64,000 nt of DNA from Helicobacter salomonis (lineage in GTDB: Bacteria; Campylobacterota; Campylobacteria; Campylobacterales; Helicobacteraceae). The translations under genes were made by a program, and so were the position numbers. The stretch lies in contig NZ_JAERIS010000002.1 of NCBI RefSeq assembly GCF_017979425.1, positions 23,615-87,614 of the forward strand, written 5' to 3'. This document shows positions 56,602 through 64,000 of the stretch, in pieces; the stretch's first letter is position 1; every line of letters starts with the position of its first letter. The notes beneath the pieces were generated by a model. It worked only from the letters and a program-made list of their open reading frames with translations, was not told the origin of the DNA and did no database searches.

Positions 56602-57196
56602 GACAATCATCCTTTATTTTTTCAACACTCCAATTTAAGGCATAGCCCAACCCTATCGTTTTGGGGATGTGTGTATCTGCCACAAAGCTACGCACTTGCT
56701 CGTATGGGATGTGCACAATTTCAATGCACTCTCCCTCCACACCTCCACCTGCATGGCGTTGGTTGGCTTGGCGGATACGCGCAAAAAACATACTCTGCTT
56801 ACTTCCACTAATGCCAGTGGCCGAGTGAAAAACTCCAATGGATTCCAACATATCTGGCGTGATGGCATAACCGCACTCTTCTAAGACTTCTTCACACGCA
56901 ATTTGTTTTAAAGTTTTGTGAGGTTTATCCACAAGTCCCGCGCACAGCTCATACATGTAGCCATCCATATCTTCACCCCTACATAGATGTGCATTCACGT
57001 ATACGGCGGGTCTAAATTGCTTCACAACTACATAATGCCGCAACTCTACATGGTAGAGCAATACGGCAACACTGTCGTGCACATGAATCATATCCCAACG
57101 CTTATGTACCCCGTTTTCTTCATAGAGAACGCTCTGAGGTCGGATATAGGGTGAGTGTGCACACTCCACAACCTGAATGCTGGAATAACGCACCAT
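56594..57196 (-). CDS. Nudix hydrolase, UDP-sugar diphosphatase (NUDT14)-like
   Basis: 200 residues. The Nudix region reads YELCAGLVDKPHKTLKQI then ACEEVLEECGY. The catalytic EE of REUxEExGU is kept, but the box R is Glu and the first box Glu is missing, as in the NUDT14 UDP-glucose diphosphatase branch; HSATGISGSKQSMFFARI also matches that branch. Substrate is inferred. The start overlaps the csd3 stop (TGATG). Confidence 0.85.
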   Translation of the reverse strand: MVRYSSIQVVECAHSPYIRPQSVLYEENGVHKRWDMIHVHDSVAVLLYHVELRHYVVVKQFRPAVYVNAHLCRGEDMDGYMYELCAGLVDKPHKTLKQIACEEVLEECGYAITPDMLESIGVFHSATGISGSKQSMFFARIRQANQRHAGGGVEGECIEIVHIPYEQVRSFVADTHIPKTIGLGYALNWSVEKIKDDCHD

Positions 57197-58344
57197 CAGT
57201 AAGTAATCTTGAGAGTTTCTTGTTGCGCGTATTCAAAGGATCGTGTATCTCTGATGACATCCTGATAAGGACGGATGAAGCGCGCGAAGTGTTCCTTATC
57301 CTTGCCACTGAGTTGGTTTTTAGCGGTGCGGATACGCCCTAGGGGATCAATAGGGCGATCATTTTTGTAAACTCCAAAATGCAGATGTGGTCCTGTACTC
57401 AAACCCGTGCTACCCACTTTGCCAATCAGTTGACCTCTCTTAACATAGCCGTGTAATTTCAAACCTGGTGCGAATGCGCTCAAATGCGCATAGAGCAGAC
57501 GCAACTCCTTGCCGTATTTGATTTCAATCGTTCTGCCATACCCTCCCCTATAACCCATGAAAGTTATATTCCCCTCTGTTGCCGCGTGAACAGCCGTGCC
57601 AAATTTGGCCGCATAATCCACACCATAGTGAGGACGCATTTGTTTCAAGATAGGGTGCATGCGCCCATGAGAAAATTTGGAAGAAATTCTGGAATAACGC
57701 ACGGGGGTTTCTAAAAAAAATTCCATAATCTCTTTACCTTGCGCATCGTAATACTTCCCTTCATAAGCAAAAACATAATGAGGTCTTCGCGCTGTCTCCA
57801 GCATACTCGCCTGGATATTGGGGAAACCAAAAGGGCGATCTAAACGATGCTTCCTTGTATAGATCACGATGAGCTGATCACCTTTGATCACGGCGCGTCT
57901 GAAGTCGATTGTTTTCTTGTAAATATCCACAAATTCCTGAGCAAGTCTAGCATTTCCTGTAACTCTCAAAATATCCTTGTAGGGGGATTTTTGCACACGC
58001 AAGCTCAAAGTCTTTTGCACACTATTGAAAACGATAGGAATAAAATCGATGCGATAGCGTTTTTCTTCTTTAGATAGGCGCAACTGTACGGTTTCACTCA
58101 CAGGAATCAGGGCCTGTAAAAGGACACCTTGATCATCTCTCAAAGTGTAGTAGGACACACCTGCACGAATCTCCGCACCCAATTCTTTATCTTGGAGCGT
58201 CAAATCGTAGTAAACCCTGGAATCGATGCCATTTTTATCCAGGAAACCTAGTAGTGTCGCACCTTTATCCCATGCCAAGCGTTCCCCAATTGCCCCATAG
58301 CTACACGCTAGGCACGCCAACCATGTCCAAATCAGTCGAACCAT
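57196..58344 (-). CDS. csd3: M23 peptidase Csd3/HdpA, cell-shape D,D-carboxypeptidase/endopeptidase
   Basis: 382 residues with a signal peptide (WTWLACLACSYGAIG). The C-terminal LytM domain shows the zinc ligands in HYGVDYAAKFGT and GPHLHFGVYKNDRPIDP; the middle domain begins around residue 90. In H. pylori this enzyme (HP0506) trims crosslinks and is needed for helical shape. ATG 58344 has GGGAG at four-base spacing; an ATG directly before it is the alternative. Start of a pentacistronic minus-strand unit to ogt. Confidence 0.92.
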   Translation of the reverse strand: MVRLIWTWLACLACSYGAIGERLAWDKGATLLGFLDKNGIDSRVYYDLTLQDKELGAEIRAGVSYYTLRDDQGVLLQALIPVSETVQLRLSKEEKRYRIDFIPIVFNSVQKTLSLRVQKSPYKDILRVTGNARLAQEFVDIYKKTIDFRRAVIKGDQLIVIYTRKHRLDRPFGFPNIQASMLETARRPHYVFAYEGKYYDAQGKEIMEFFLETPVRYSRISSKFSHGRMHPILKQMRPHYGVDYAAKFGTAVHAATEGNITFMGYRGGYGRTIEIKYGKELRLLYAHLSAFAPGLKLHGYVKRGQLIGKVGSTGLSTGPHLHFGVYKNDRPIDPLGRIRTAKNQLSGKDKEHFARFIRPYQDVIRDTRSFEYAQQETLKITY

Positions 58345-58423
58345 CATTCTCCCTTAAAATACGCGTAAACTCACCATTATAGTCTATAATAGCTTATACG
58401 AATTCTATTCCTATGGAGGATCT

Positions 58424-58612
58424 ATGAAAAACTCTATCCTTGAGCTTTGGTTGGTGCCCACCATCGTTTTTTTAGTTTTCTGTGGCGTGCTATTCTCCCT
58501 TTTGGTTTTTGCTTTTAAATCTTCTGGTACGAATTTTCAAGATAGTGGGGAAAAAAGACGCCCCGCCACTGCGACTGAATTGCGCAAAGAATTGGAAAAA
58601 CACATGCAGTGA
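58424..58612 (+). CDS. Small single-pass membrane protein
   Basis: 62 residues: one transmembrane helix (about 9-31, LVPTIVFLVFCGVLFSLLVFAF) and a charged cytoplasmic tail. GGAGG lies six bases upstream of ATG 58424, which supports expression. It is immediately upstream of flgM and divergent from csd3. No family recognised. Confidence 0.65.
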   Translation: MKNSILELWLVPTIVFLVFCGVLFSLLVFAFKSSGTNFQDSGEKRRPATATELRKELEKHMQ

Positions 58613-58615
58613 CTA

Positions 58616-58640
58616 TAAAATTTACGCAGTCGGTCGATAT
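58616..58640 (+). promoter_or_regulatory. Sigma-28 (FliA) promoter for flgM
   Basis: TAAA (58616-58619), a spacer of exactly 15 bases, then CGATAT (58635-58640). This matches the FliA consensus TAAA-N15-GCCGATAA closely and lies 28 bases before the flgM ATG. FlgM and FlgK are class 3 genes in H. pylori. Confidence 0.7.
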
Positions 58641-58668
58641 GGTAGAAAAATTCTTGAAAGGATAGACC

Positions 58669-58884
58669 ATGGTTAAATCTGTTGGTAGCCACGCTTCTTT
58701 CAATTCTTTCTCTCATGTCAATCATAGCGGTGTGCGTGCTTCTCAGCAGAGCGCTAAACACCATGCCGAACAAGTGGCTGCTACAGACAAGGTGGCCCAA
58801 ATCAAAAAGTCTCTTGAAGCGGGGCATTACAAGGTAGATTTGGAGAATACCTCGCATAAAATGGCACAAACTTTGCTTGGCTAG
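58669..58884 (+). CDS. flgM: Anti-sigma-28 factor FlgM
   Basis: 71 residues, disordered Ser/His-rich N-terminus and a C-terminal FliA-binding helix (DKVAQIKKSLEAGHYKVDLENTSHKMAQTLLG). The 'VAQIKKxLExGxYKVD' signature is the FlgM core. Short, as usual in Helicobacter. It precedes flgN and flgK, the same order as HP1122-HP1119. Confidence 0.88.
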   Translation: MVKSVGSHASFNSFSHVNHSGVRASQQSAKHHAEQVAATDKVAQIKKSLEAGHYKVDLENTSHKMAQTLLG

Positions 58885-58947
58885 GGCGATACTGACGCTC
58901 TAAGGCTTCTTGGGCGCTTGGTATGAGATTGCGCCTTAGGAGCTCGC

Positions 58948-59376
58948 ATGCTTTCTACTTATCTCCAGCAGTCCTTAGAGGATTTGCAAACCCTAATCGA
59001 TTTAACTTTACAAGACCTCGAAGATGTCAGACTTGCTAAACACGAGGCGATTTTCGCGCGCAATACTCAAAAACAAGAGCGTGTCAAGTCTTTTGAGAGT
59101 TGTAAAGCCCTCTTCGATCAGGGCATGCTTGACTTGATGGAAAAAAATCCCAGCACACCTCTCACAGAGCTCTTGGATGATGCCAGTAATGCATGCTTGA
59201 AAGATATGCGCGCACATTTAGAACATCTTAAAGAGCTCAATGCGGATTATGCGCGAGTTGTGTTTGCGGTATCCGAGTTTTATTCTTCGCTGTTACAGCA
59301 GATCGTCCCCCATGAAAGTACGGGTTACTACAATCAGCGCACCGTAAGCAGTAGTTTTCTGCAAGTGCAGGCTTAA
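58948..59376 (+). CDS. FlgN-like flagellar export chaperone
   Basis: 142 residues, wholly alpha-helical (LQQSLEDLQTLIDLTLQDL ... KALFDQGMLDLMEKN). Position between flgM and flgK, size and helical coiled-coil pattern fit FlgN, the chaperone for hook-filament junction proteins FlgK and FlgL. Sequence similarity of FlgN proteins is low, so context carries much of this call. GGAG six bases upstream of ATG 58948. Confidence 0.72.
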   Translation: MLSTYLQQSLEDLQTLIDLTLQDLEDVRLAKHEAIFARNTQKQERVKSFESCKALFDQGMLDLMEKNPSTPLTELLDDASNACLKDMRAHLEHLKELNADYARVVFAVSEFYSSLLQQIVPHESTGYYNQRTVSSSFLQVQA

Positions 59377-59385
59377 AGGATCAGC

Positions 59386-61206
59386 ATGGGCGGTATCCTC
59401 TCTTCCCTCAATACTTCGTATACCGGGTTGCAAGCCCATCAGGTGATGGTGGATGTAACGGGTAATAATATCTCCAACGCCAATGATGAGTTTTACAGCC
59501 GCCAGCGTGTGATTGCACGCCCTCAAAATAGTCTTGCTTACACTGATCGCAATGTGAATATGGGCGTGAATGTGGAAACTATCCAGCGCGTGCATGATGA
59601 GTTTGTCTTTGCACGCTATGCCAGAGCTAATCAAGAACATGCTTTCTATAGCACCCAATTTGATAATTTGCGCGAAGCGTCCTCCTACTTTTCAGATATG
59701 GAAGAAGTGGGAATCCATAACGATTTACAAGAATATTTCAATGCCTGGAAAGATTTAGCCAAGAATGCTAAAGACCCCGCTACCAAGCAAGCCCTAGCCC
59801 AGAAGACCCAGACTCTCACGCGCAATATCCAGGATACCCGTGCGCGTTTGGTTACTTTGCAACACAAGGCAAGCCAAGAACTCATCAGTTCTGTCAAAGA
59901 GGTCAATCGCATTGGGGCAGAGATCGCCAATATCAACAAACATCTCAAAGAAATGGAAGACCCTAAAACTCTCAAACAGGCTAATGAGCTCAGGGATAAG
60001 CGCGATGCCTTAGAATTTCATCTCAAAGAACTCATCGGGGGGAATGTGTCTAAAATGCATGTGCAAACTAATTCGGCTAATGACATCAAGGTGGCGGATT
60101 TTGACGATGGGTATGTGTTGAATATAGGCTATGGCTTTAACATCGTGGATGGGGCCATCTTTCACCCATTGGTGGTGGAAAATAGCGACAATAAAAATCA
60201 GCTCGCCCAAATTTACTTTAGAGGGGATGATTTCAAAGTGCTCAATATCACCGATAAAATCGATCAGGGCAAGGTAGGCGCGCTCATGGGGATTTACAAT
60301 GATGGTTCGCATGGCACTACTAAGGGCAAGTTGCAGAATTATTTGGATGCACTGGATATCTTTGCCAAAGGTTTGATCGAATCCACAAACGCTATCTACG
60401 CCCAGAGCGCAGCCCACAGTGTTGAGGGCAAGATTGTGGAGTTTCAAGATCGCACCGCACTCAAAGATACCAATTACAATATCAAAGAGGGGAGCTTCGA
60501 TGTGGTGGCCTACAATACAGATGGGCAGGTGTTAGCCAAGAGAACGATTCATATCACTCCTATTACCACTATGCAAGATGTGATCGCCCAAATCAATGCC
60601 AATACGGACGATAATCACGACAACAACACCATGAACGATTTTGACGATTACTTCATCGCACATTTTGACAACAAGGCTAAACAATTTAGTATCCAAGCTA
60701 AAAATCCCTCCCAAGGACTTTTTGTTTCAATTAAAGACCATGGGAGTAATTTCACAGGGGCTTTAGGACTTAATACTTTTTTTGAGGGGGATAGCGCGCG
60801 CAACATCGCGCTCAACACCACCTATAAGAAAGAACCCACTGCCCTGCGCCCTTGGTTAGCCCCCATCAATGGGAACTTTGATGTAGCAAACATGATGCAG
60901 CAGCTCCAATACGACAAGGTAGACTTCTACCACAATAAGCTCAACAATACACCCATGACCATCGAGGAGTCTTACCAGTTTGTGGCTGGCAAAATCCATA
61001 CGGAAGCCGAGAAATCTCAGCGTGCGTTAGAAAGTAAGGAAGCCATTTTAGGTGTTGTCAAAAAAGAACACGATGCGATTTCTGGAGTGAATAGTGATGA
61101 GGAGATGGTCAATCTCATTAAATACCAGGGAGGCTATGCAGCTAACGCTAAGGTGATCACCGCCATCGATCGCATGATTGAAACCCTTCTAGGTATGAAG
61201 CAATGA
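59386..61206 (+). CDS. flgK: Flagellar hook-associated protein 1 (FlgK)
   Basis: First junction protein between hook and filament, exported by the flagellar type III system. 606 residues. N-terminal rod-like helix LNTSYTGLQAHQVMVDVTGNNISNAN, D0-D1 helices, and C-terminal helix NLIKYQGGYAANAKVITAIDRMIETLLGMK, both typical of axial proteins. Central domain about 340-480 is variable. Counterpart of HP1119. Confidence 0.96.
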   Translation: MGGILSSLNTSYTGLQAHQVMVDVTGNNISNANDEFYSRQRVIARPQNSLAYTDRNVNMGVNVETIQRVHDEFVFARYARANQEHAFYSTQFDNLREASSYFSDMEEVGIHNDLQEYFNAWKDLAKNAKDPATKQALAQKTQTLTRNIQDTRARLVTLQHKASQELISSVKEVNRIGAEIANINKHLKEMEDPKTLKQANELRDKRDALEFHLKELIGGNVSKMHVQTNSANDIKVADFDDGYVLNIGYGFNIVDGAIFHPLVVENSDNKNQLAQIYFRGDDFKVLNITDKIDQGKVGALMGIYNDGSHGTTKGKLQNYLDALDIFAKGLIESTNAIYAQSAAHSVEGKIVEFQDRTALKDTNYNIKEGSFDVVAYNTDGQVLAKRTIHITPITTMQDVIAQINANTDDNHDNNTMNDFDDYFIAHFDNKAKQFSIQAKNPSQGLFVSIKDHGSNFTGALGLNTFFEGDSARNIALNTTYKKEPTALRPWLAPINGNFDVANMMQQLQYDKVDFYHNKLNNTPMTIEESYQFVAGKIHTEAEKSQRALESKEAILGVVKKEHDAISGVNSDEEMVNLIKYQGGYAANAKVITAIDRMIETLLGMKQ

Positions 61207-61500
61207 AACACATTCCTGAGAGGAGTGACCTCCTAGCTGAGGTGTCTTAACAGGCACTAACACAAAAGACTTGTTGAGTACCCGCAGGATCGTTTCCCGC
61301 TGACCTACAGAATTAAACTCAAGCTCAACCACAAAGCCTAGACTGATTTTAAAAAAGCTTTTATTAAAGTAACTGCGACAATGCCTTACTTTAGCTGTGC
61401 CAGGCTTGTATAGCTGAGGATTAGTCAATGACAATGCTATTTGGTGGGTTACACAAATTGTATAATAAAGTAACATGTGCAACCATGACTTAAAAATCTA
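61207..61500. other. Gap after flgK without a convincing gene
   Basis: About 300 bases. There is an AGGAG-TGAC-CTCCT hairpin at 61219-61233 without a T-run. A minus-strand frame (61482-61189) of 97 codons overlaps the flgK end. Its middle (KVRHCRSYFNKSFFKISLGFVVELEF) looks more protein-like than random and could be the remnant of a lost gene, but I recognise nothing and see no start signal. Confidence 0.4.
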
Positions 61501-61522
61501 AGATATGTGCACCATGGTTTTT

Positions 61523-61567
61523 CACATAATCTATCACATAATCTATCACATAATCTATCACATAATC
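61523..61567 (+). repeat. 12-bp tandem repeat (3.75 copies) upstream of the DUF285 gene
   Basis: CACATAATCTAT repeated at 61523, 61535 and 61547, with a fourth partial copy CACATAATC at 61559-61567. It is followed by AT-rich promoter-like DNA (TATTATATTATT, from about 61574). The unit is a multiple of three. Copy-number change by slippage would shift spacing upstream of the promoter, or alter an Ser-His-Asn-Leu repeat if the frame here is translated. Confidence 0.85.
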
Positions 61568-61734
61568 ATAATGCTATTATATTATTCGAATACTCACTAG
61601 AATACGAAAAAAATAGACTTGTTCGTATTAACAAATACAGATACTATTGCTTTTTTAAGAGAGCCCATGTTAATATGCGGAGCTACGCCATACCATGGCA
61701 TGGTCGTATATGCCCTGTTCATTTTGAGGTGAGC

Positions 61735-63447
61735 ATGTTTGTTGTGATGTCTTTTAAAAAGAGTCTACTAATAAGTTTCTCTTTAGCTTTTCCGTTTCTG
61801 GGATCGTTGTTACACGCTCGCCTTATCTTTACTCCCAAAAGTAAAGTTGAGTTGCAACAGCTTTTAAAAGACCCTAATACTTCACTGTCACAGATTGACA
61901 CACGCCATATTACAGATATGAGTTATCTTTTTTGCCTACAGACTCCTTTGGAGAAAAAAGGCATTTGCACACCCTATCGGGAAGATTTTAGCGGTATTGA
62001 AACATGGGATGTTAGCCGTGTGGAGAACATGGAGGGATTATTCATGAATCAAGTACGCTTCAACCATTCGTTAAGACGCTGGAATACAGCGCATGTTAAA
62101 AATTTCAGCTATATGTTCGCCAATGCCATCAATTTTAACCAGCCTTTAGCGCATTGGAATACCTCTAAAGGTGTAGATTTTAGTTACATGTTTGCTAATG
62201 CGACTAGTTTCAACCAACCTCTAAACGCATGGAACACTTCCAGTGGTGTAGATTTTAGTTACATGTTTTACCGCGCCAAGGCGTTTAACCAACCCCTAAA
62301 TCGCTGGAATCGCTGGAATCGTGCCCACAAACCTCGTCAAAATTTCAGCTATATGTTCGCTGATGCCACACGCTTTGACCAAAATGTTAAGATGTGGAAA
62401 AATTTGGCACAGGCTAGGATTCAGGGCATGTTTCTAGGTACTCAGATCAAAAATACCTCAGGTGCCTCGCACATCCCCTCTAACCTTTTTACTTTTATAC
62501 ACTACCCCCAGACAAAACAAGAATTAATTAATCTTTTGCACGATCCAAATGTAGCACTAGAGACTATCAACACGGGGCTGATCGAAGATATGAGCTACTT
62601 GTTTTGTAATAAAGAAAATATTTATACAAGACTCCAACAACTCCCCATTAAGAGTGGCATTTTGTGGGAAGTGCAGGATAGTGAATACGCTAAAATTCTG
62701 GAGTTCTACAATCGTTGTCATACCCTGGAGGGGCGCACGGATTTAGAGGGTATCCAGACTTGGGATGTGAGCCATGTGAAGAACATGGAAGGGCTATTCA
62801 TGGGCAGAGAGGTACAAGTTTCTTTAAACAATTGGGATACGGGCAGTGTAGAGAACATGAAGGCTATGTTTGCACTTGGATCATTCAACCGCCCCTTAGA
62901 CGCATGGGAAATGCAGCATGTGAAAGATACCAGTTTCATGTTTTATGGATGCAAACACTTTAACCAAAATCTTAATGCATGGGATGTGAGTCATGTTGAA
63001 GACATGAGCTATATGTTCAGTCTGACCTATAATTTCAATGGCAATATCACGCACTGGAATCCAGTGAACGCAACTAACCTACAAGGCATGTTTAAATATG
63101 CCACTGCTTTTAATCAACCTATTGGGACATGGAATGTCAGCCATGTTACAAACATGTCCTATCTTTTCTATGGCTCTTTTGCTTTTAATCAGCCCTTGGA
63201 CACGTGGGATACCGGCCATGTTACAAACATGCAGCAGATGTTTTTTTATGCTAAAAGTTTTAACCAAAAACTCTCAAGCTGGAATACTAAAAAGGTAGTC
63301 AACATGTATAAAATGTTCGCCTACACCCAAAGTTTTAACCAGGACCTTAGCAATTGGCATTTACACCAAGCCAATATCCGTTGCATGTTTTACCATGCTG
63401 TCGGAATGAAAATGCGCAATCAAGAAAGAGACCTTGATTGCACATAA
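61735..63447 (+). CDS. BspA-like DUF285 repeat surface protein
   Basis: 570 residues from ATG 61735, with GAGGTGAG just upstream; ATG 61747 is an alternative. A signal peptide (KKSLLISFSLAFPFLGSLLHA) leads into two blocks. Each opens with an ELxxLLxDPN..L..I.T..I.DMSYLFC element (about residues 40-80 and 255-300), then runs of about 23-residue repeats 'FxxAxxFNQPLxxWNTSxVxxMSYMF'. This is the DUF285/BspA pattern seen in Mycoplasma, Treponema and some gut and gastric bacteria, often secreted or adhesive. Composition differs from its neighbours, and it lies between flgK and 23S rRNA. Function unknown. Confidence 0.85.
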   Translation: MFVVMSFKKSLLISFSLAFPFLGSLLHARLIFTPKSKVELQQLLKDPNTSLSQIDTRHITDMSYLFCLQTPLEKKGICTPYREDFSGIETWDVSRVENMEGLFMNQVRFNHSLRRWNTAHVKNFSYMFANAINFNQPLAHWNTSKGVDFSYMFANATSFNQPLNAWNTSSGVDFSYMFYRAKAFNQPLNRWNRWNRAHKPRQNFSYMFADATRFDQNVKMWKNLAQARIQGMFLGTQIKNTSGASHIPSNLFTFIHYPQTKQELINLLHDPNVALETINTGLIEDMSYLFCNKENIYTRLQQLPIKSGILWEVQDSEYAKILEFYNRCHTLEGRTDLEGIQTWDVSHVKNMEGLFMGREVQVSLNNWDTGSVENMKAMFALGSFNRPLDAWEMQHVKDTSFMFYGCKHFNQNLNAWDVSHVEDMSYMFSLTYNFNGNITHWNPVNATNLQGMFKYATAFNQPIGTWNVSHVTNMSYLFYGSFAFNQPLDTWDTGHVTNMQQMFFYAKSFNQKLSSWNTKKVVNMYKMFAYTQSFNQDLSNWHLHQANIRCMFYHAVGMKMRNQERDLDCT

Positions 63448-63739
63448 TTTTTCACTACCCCCACCCCTTCAGCCACTCTTAAGCTTTCCAGCTATATAAT
63501 GCGCTTTTGCCTAAGCAAATGCGAATGGCTTGAAAGCCTCTTTAAGGGTGTCTTTGCAGGTTTGTATCTAAAAGCACCTCCTTAAAAGTGGTGTTGCTTG
63601 AGAGATGTTTGCTTAGTGTTTTTTGACTTATTATTGTCAATAGCCTATGTAAAGGTAAAAACTACAAAGCCAAAGAATTATACTCAATAAGGCGGTAGAA
63701 ATCTTATCAAGGCAGTTTAGCGGATATGCTAACTGAAAC
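63448..63739 (+). promoter_or_regulatory. Spacer with hairpins and candidate 23S rRNA promoter
   Basis: GCGCTTTTGC-CTAA-GCAAATGCG (63501-63523) and GGCTTGAAAGCC followed by TCTTT (63527-63543) are hairpins that may end the DUF285 transcript. TTGACT (63623-63628), 17 bases, then TATGTA (63646-63651) is a fair sigma-70-type promoter; TATACT at 63679-63684 is an alternative -10. Either would transcribe the 23S gene. Confidence 0.45.
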
Positions 63740-64000
63740 AAACAAGATGTTAAGAGTGGATGGTGGATGCCTTGGGTAGTAGAGGCGATGAAGGACGCAC
63801 TAGACTGCGATAAGCTGCGTGGAGCTGTCAAGAAGCGTTGAGGCGCAGATGTCCGAATGGGGCAACCCAACTTACAGCAATGTAAGTTACTCTATTATAG
63901 AGAGCGAACCTAGCGAAGTGAAACATCTCAGTAGCTAGAGGAAAAGAAATCAACGAGATTCCCTGAGTAGTGGCGAGCGAAAGGGGAAAAGGGCAAACCG
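63740..64000 (+). rRNA. 23S ribosomal RNA, 5' end (continues beyond window)
   Basis: The sequence from about 63740 (AACAAGATGTTAAGAGTGGATGGTGGATGCCTTGGG) is the 5' end of bacterial 23S rRNA. The later GGAAAAGAAATCAACGAGATTCCCTGAGTAGTGGCGAGCGAAAGG block is near-universal. No 16S or tRNA-Ile/Ala precedes it, as expected for Helicobacter, where 16S and 23S-5S are unlinked. Confidence 0.95.

Noticed and set aside
61189..61482. 97-codon minus-strand frame overlapping the flgK end
   Set aside because: No SD, no recognised family, and overlap with flgK. Kept only as a possible remnant.
61523..61567. Possible CRISPR array
   Set aside because: The unit is 12 bp with no spacers and no cas genes. It is a simple tandem repeat.
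61507..61734. Longer start for the DUF285 protein with SHNL repeats
   Set aside because: It would place about 75 unrelated residues before a clear signal peptide. The GAGGTGAG site and the signal peptide support the start at 61735.

Overview
The window comes from a gastric, urease-positive Helicobacter that is not H. pylori, most likely of the H. felis / H. bizzozeronii / H. heilmannii group. The evidence is a complete ureA-ureB-ureI-ureE-ureF-ureG-ureH cluster with the Helicobacter-type fused UreA and the acid-gated channel UreI, a tRNA-Ser beside it, a 23S rRNA gene that starts without an adjacent 16S gene, a plasminogen-binding PgbA-like protein, and many gene pairs in the same order as in H. 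pylori. Base composition looks higher in GC than H. pylori. Species assignment is inference. H. pylori locus numbers (HPxxxx) are from memory.

Layout. (1) 1-700: end of an unknown gene and a 34-residue basic protein. (2) 702-5270, minus strand: gmhB, a TauE/SafE-like membrane protein, coaX, a beta-propeller lipoprotein, a YfgM-like anchored protein, dut and greA (HP0860-HP0866 order). (3) 5337-9342: 5-formyl-THF cyclo-ligase, RNase Y and convergent priA. (4) 9388-12344: a four-gene polar amino acid ABC importer. (5) 12427-16690: aconitase B, a mini IS608-type element, and a soluble double-PAS chemoreceptor. (6) 16801-24728: a WlbA-type sugar dehydrogenase, then an ABC ATPase, lnt, cvpA, lysS, glyA, a DUF1882 protein and a SPOR protein (HP0179-HP0185 order). 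(7) 24754-30019: ridA, dadA, alr, trpD and fused trpCF. (8) 30061-36686: carboxynorspermidine dehydrogenase-like gene, gltS, ribD, a tRNA methyltransferase-like gene and ccoI. (9) 36696-39175: an accessory patch with an LRAT-like protein, a decayed Sel1-repeat gene and a COG3014 lipoprotein. (10) 39228-45045: the urease cluster. (11) 45184-48542: tRNA-Ser, two small conserved genes, rsmG, queA, tatC and tatB. (12) 48657-53658: rpoD, a low-molecular-weight tyrosine phosphatase, an SH3/NlpC-P60 hydrolase and mqo. (13) 53661-58344, minus strand: ogt, glcD, pgbA, a Nudix hydrolase and csd3. (14) 58424-61206: a flagellar block with flgM, a FlgN-like gene and flgK. (15) 61523-63447: a BspA/DUF285 repeat surface protein behind 12-bp tandem repeats. 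(16) 63740-64000: 5' end of 23S rRNA.

Most of the window is housekeeping DNA arranged as a mosaic of H. pylori-like blocks. The genes serve acid survival (urease and UreI), amino acid uptake and D-alanine metabolism, cell-wall shape (csd3, alr), lipoprotein maturation (lnt), Tat export and motility. The least ordinary items are: a 176-bp deletion derivative of an IS608-like transposon upstream of acnB, which keeps both transposase recognition ends and the 3' tail of tnpB where the TnpB guide RNA is expected; the DUF285 repeat protein between flgK and 23S; the LRAT-like gene next to a Sel1 pseudogene; and two housekeeping genes (priA, trpD) whose conserved N-termini extend upstream of any ATG, GTG or TTG.
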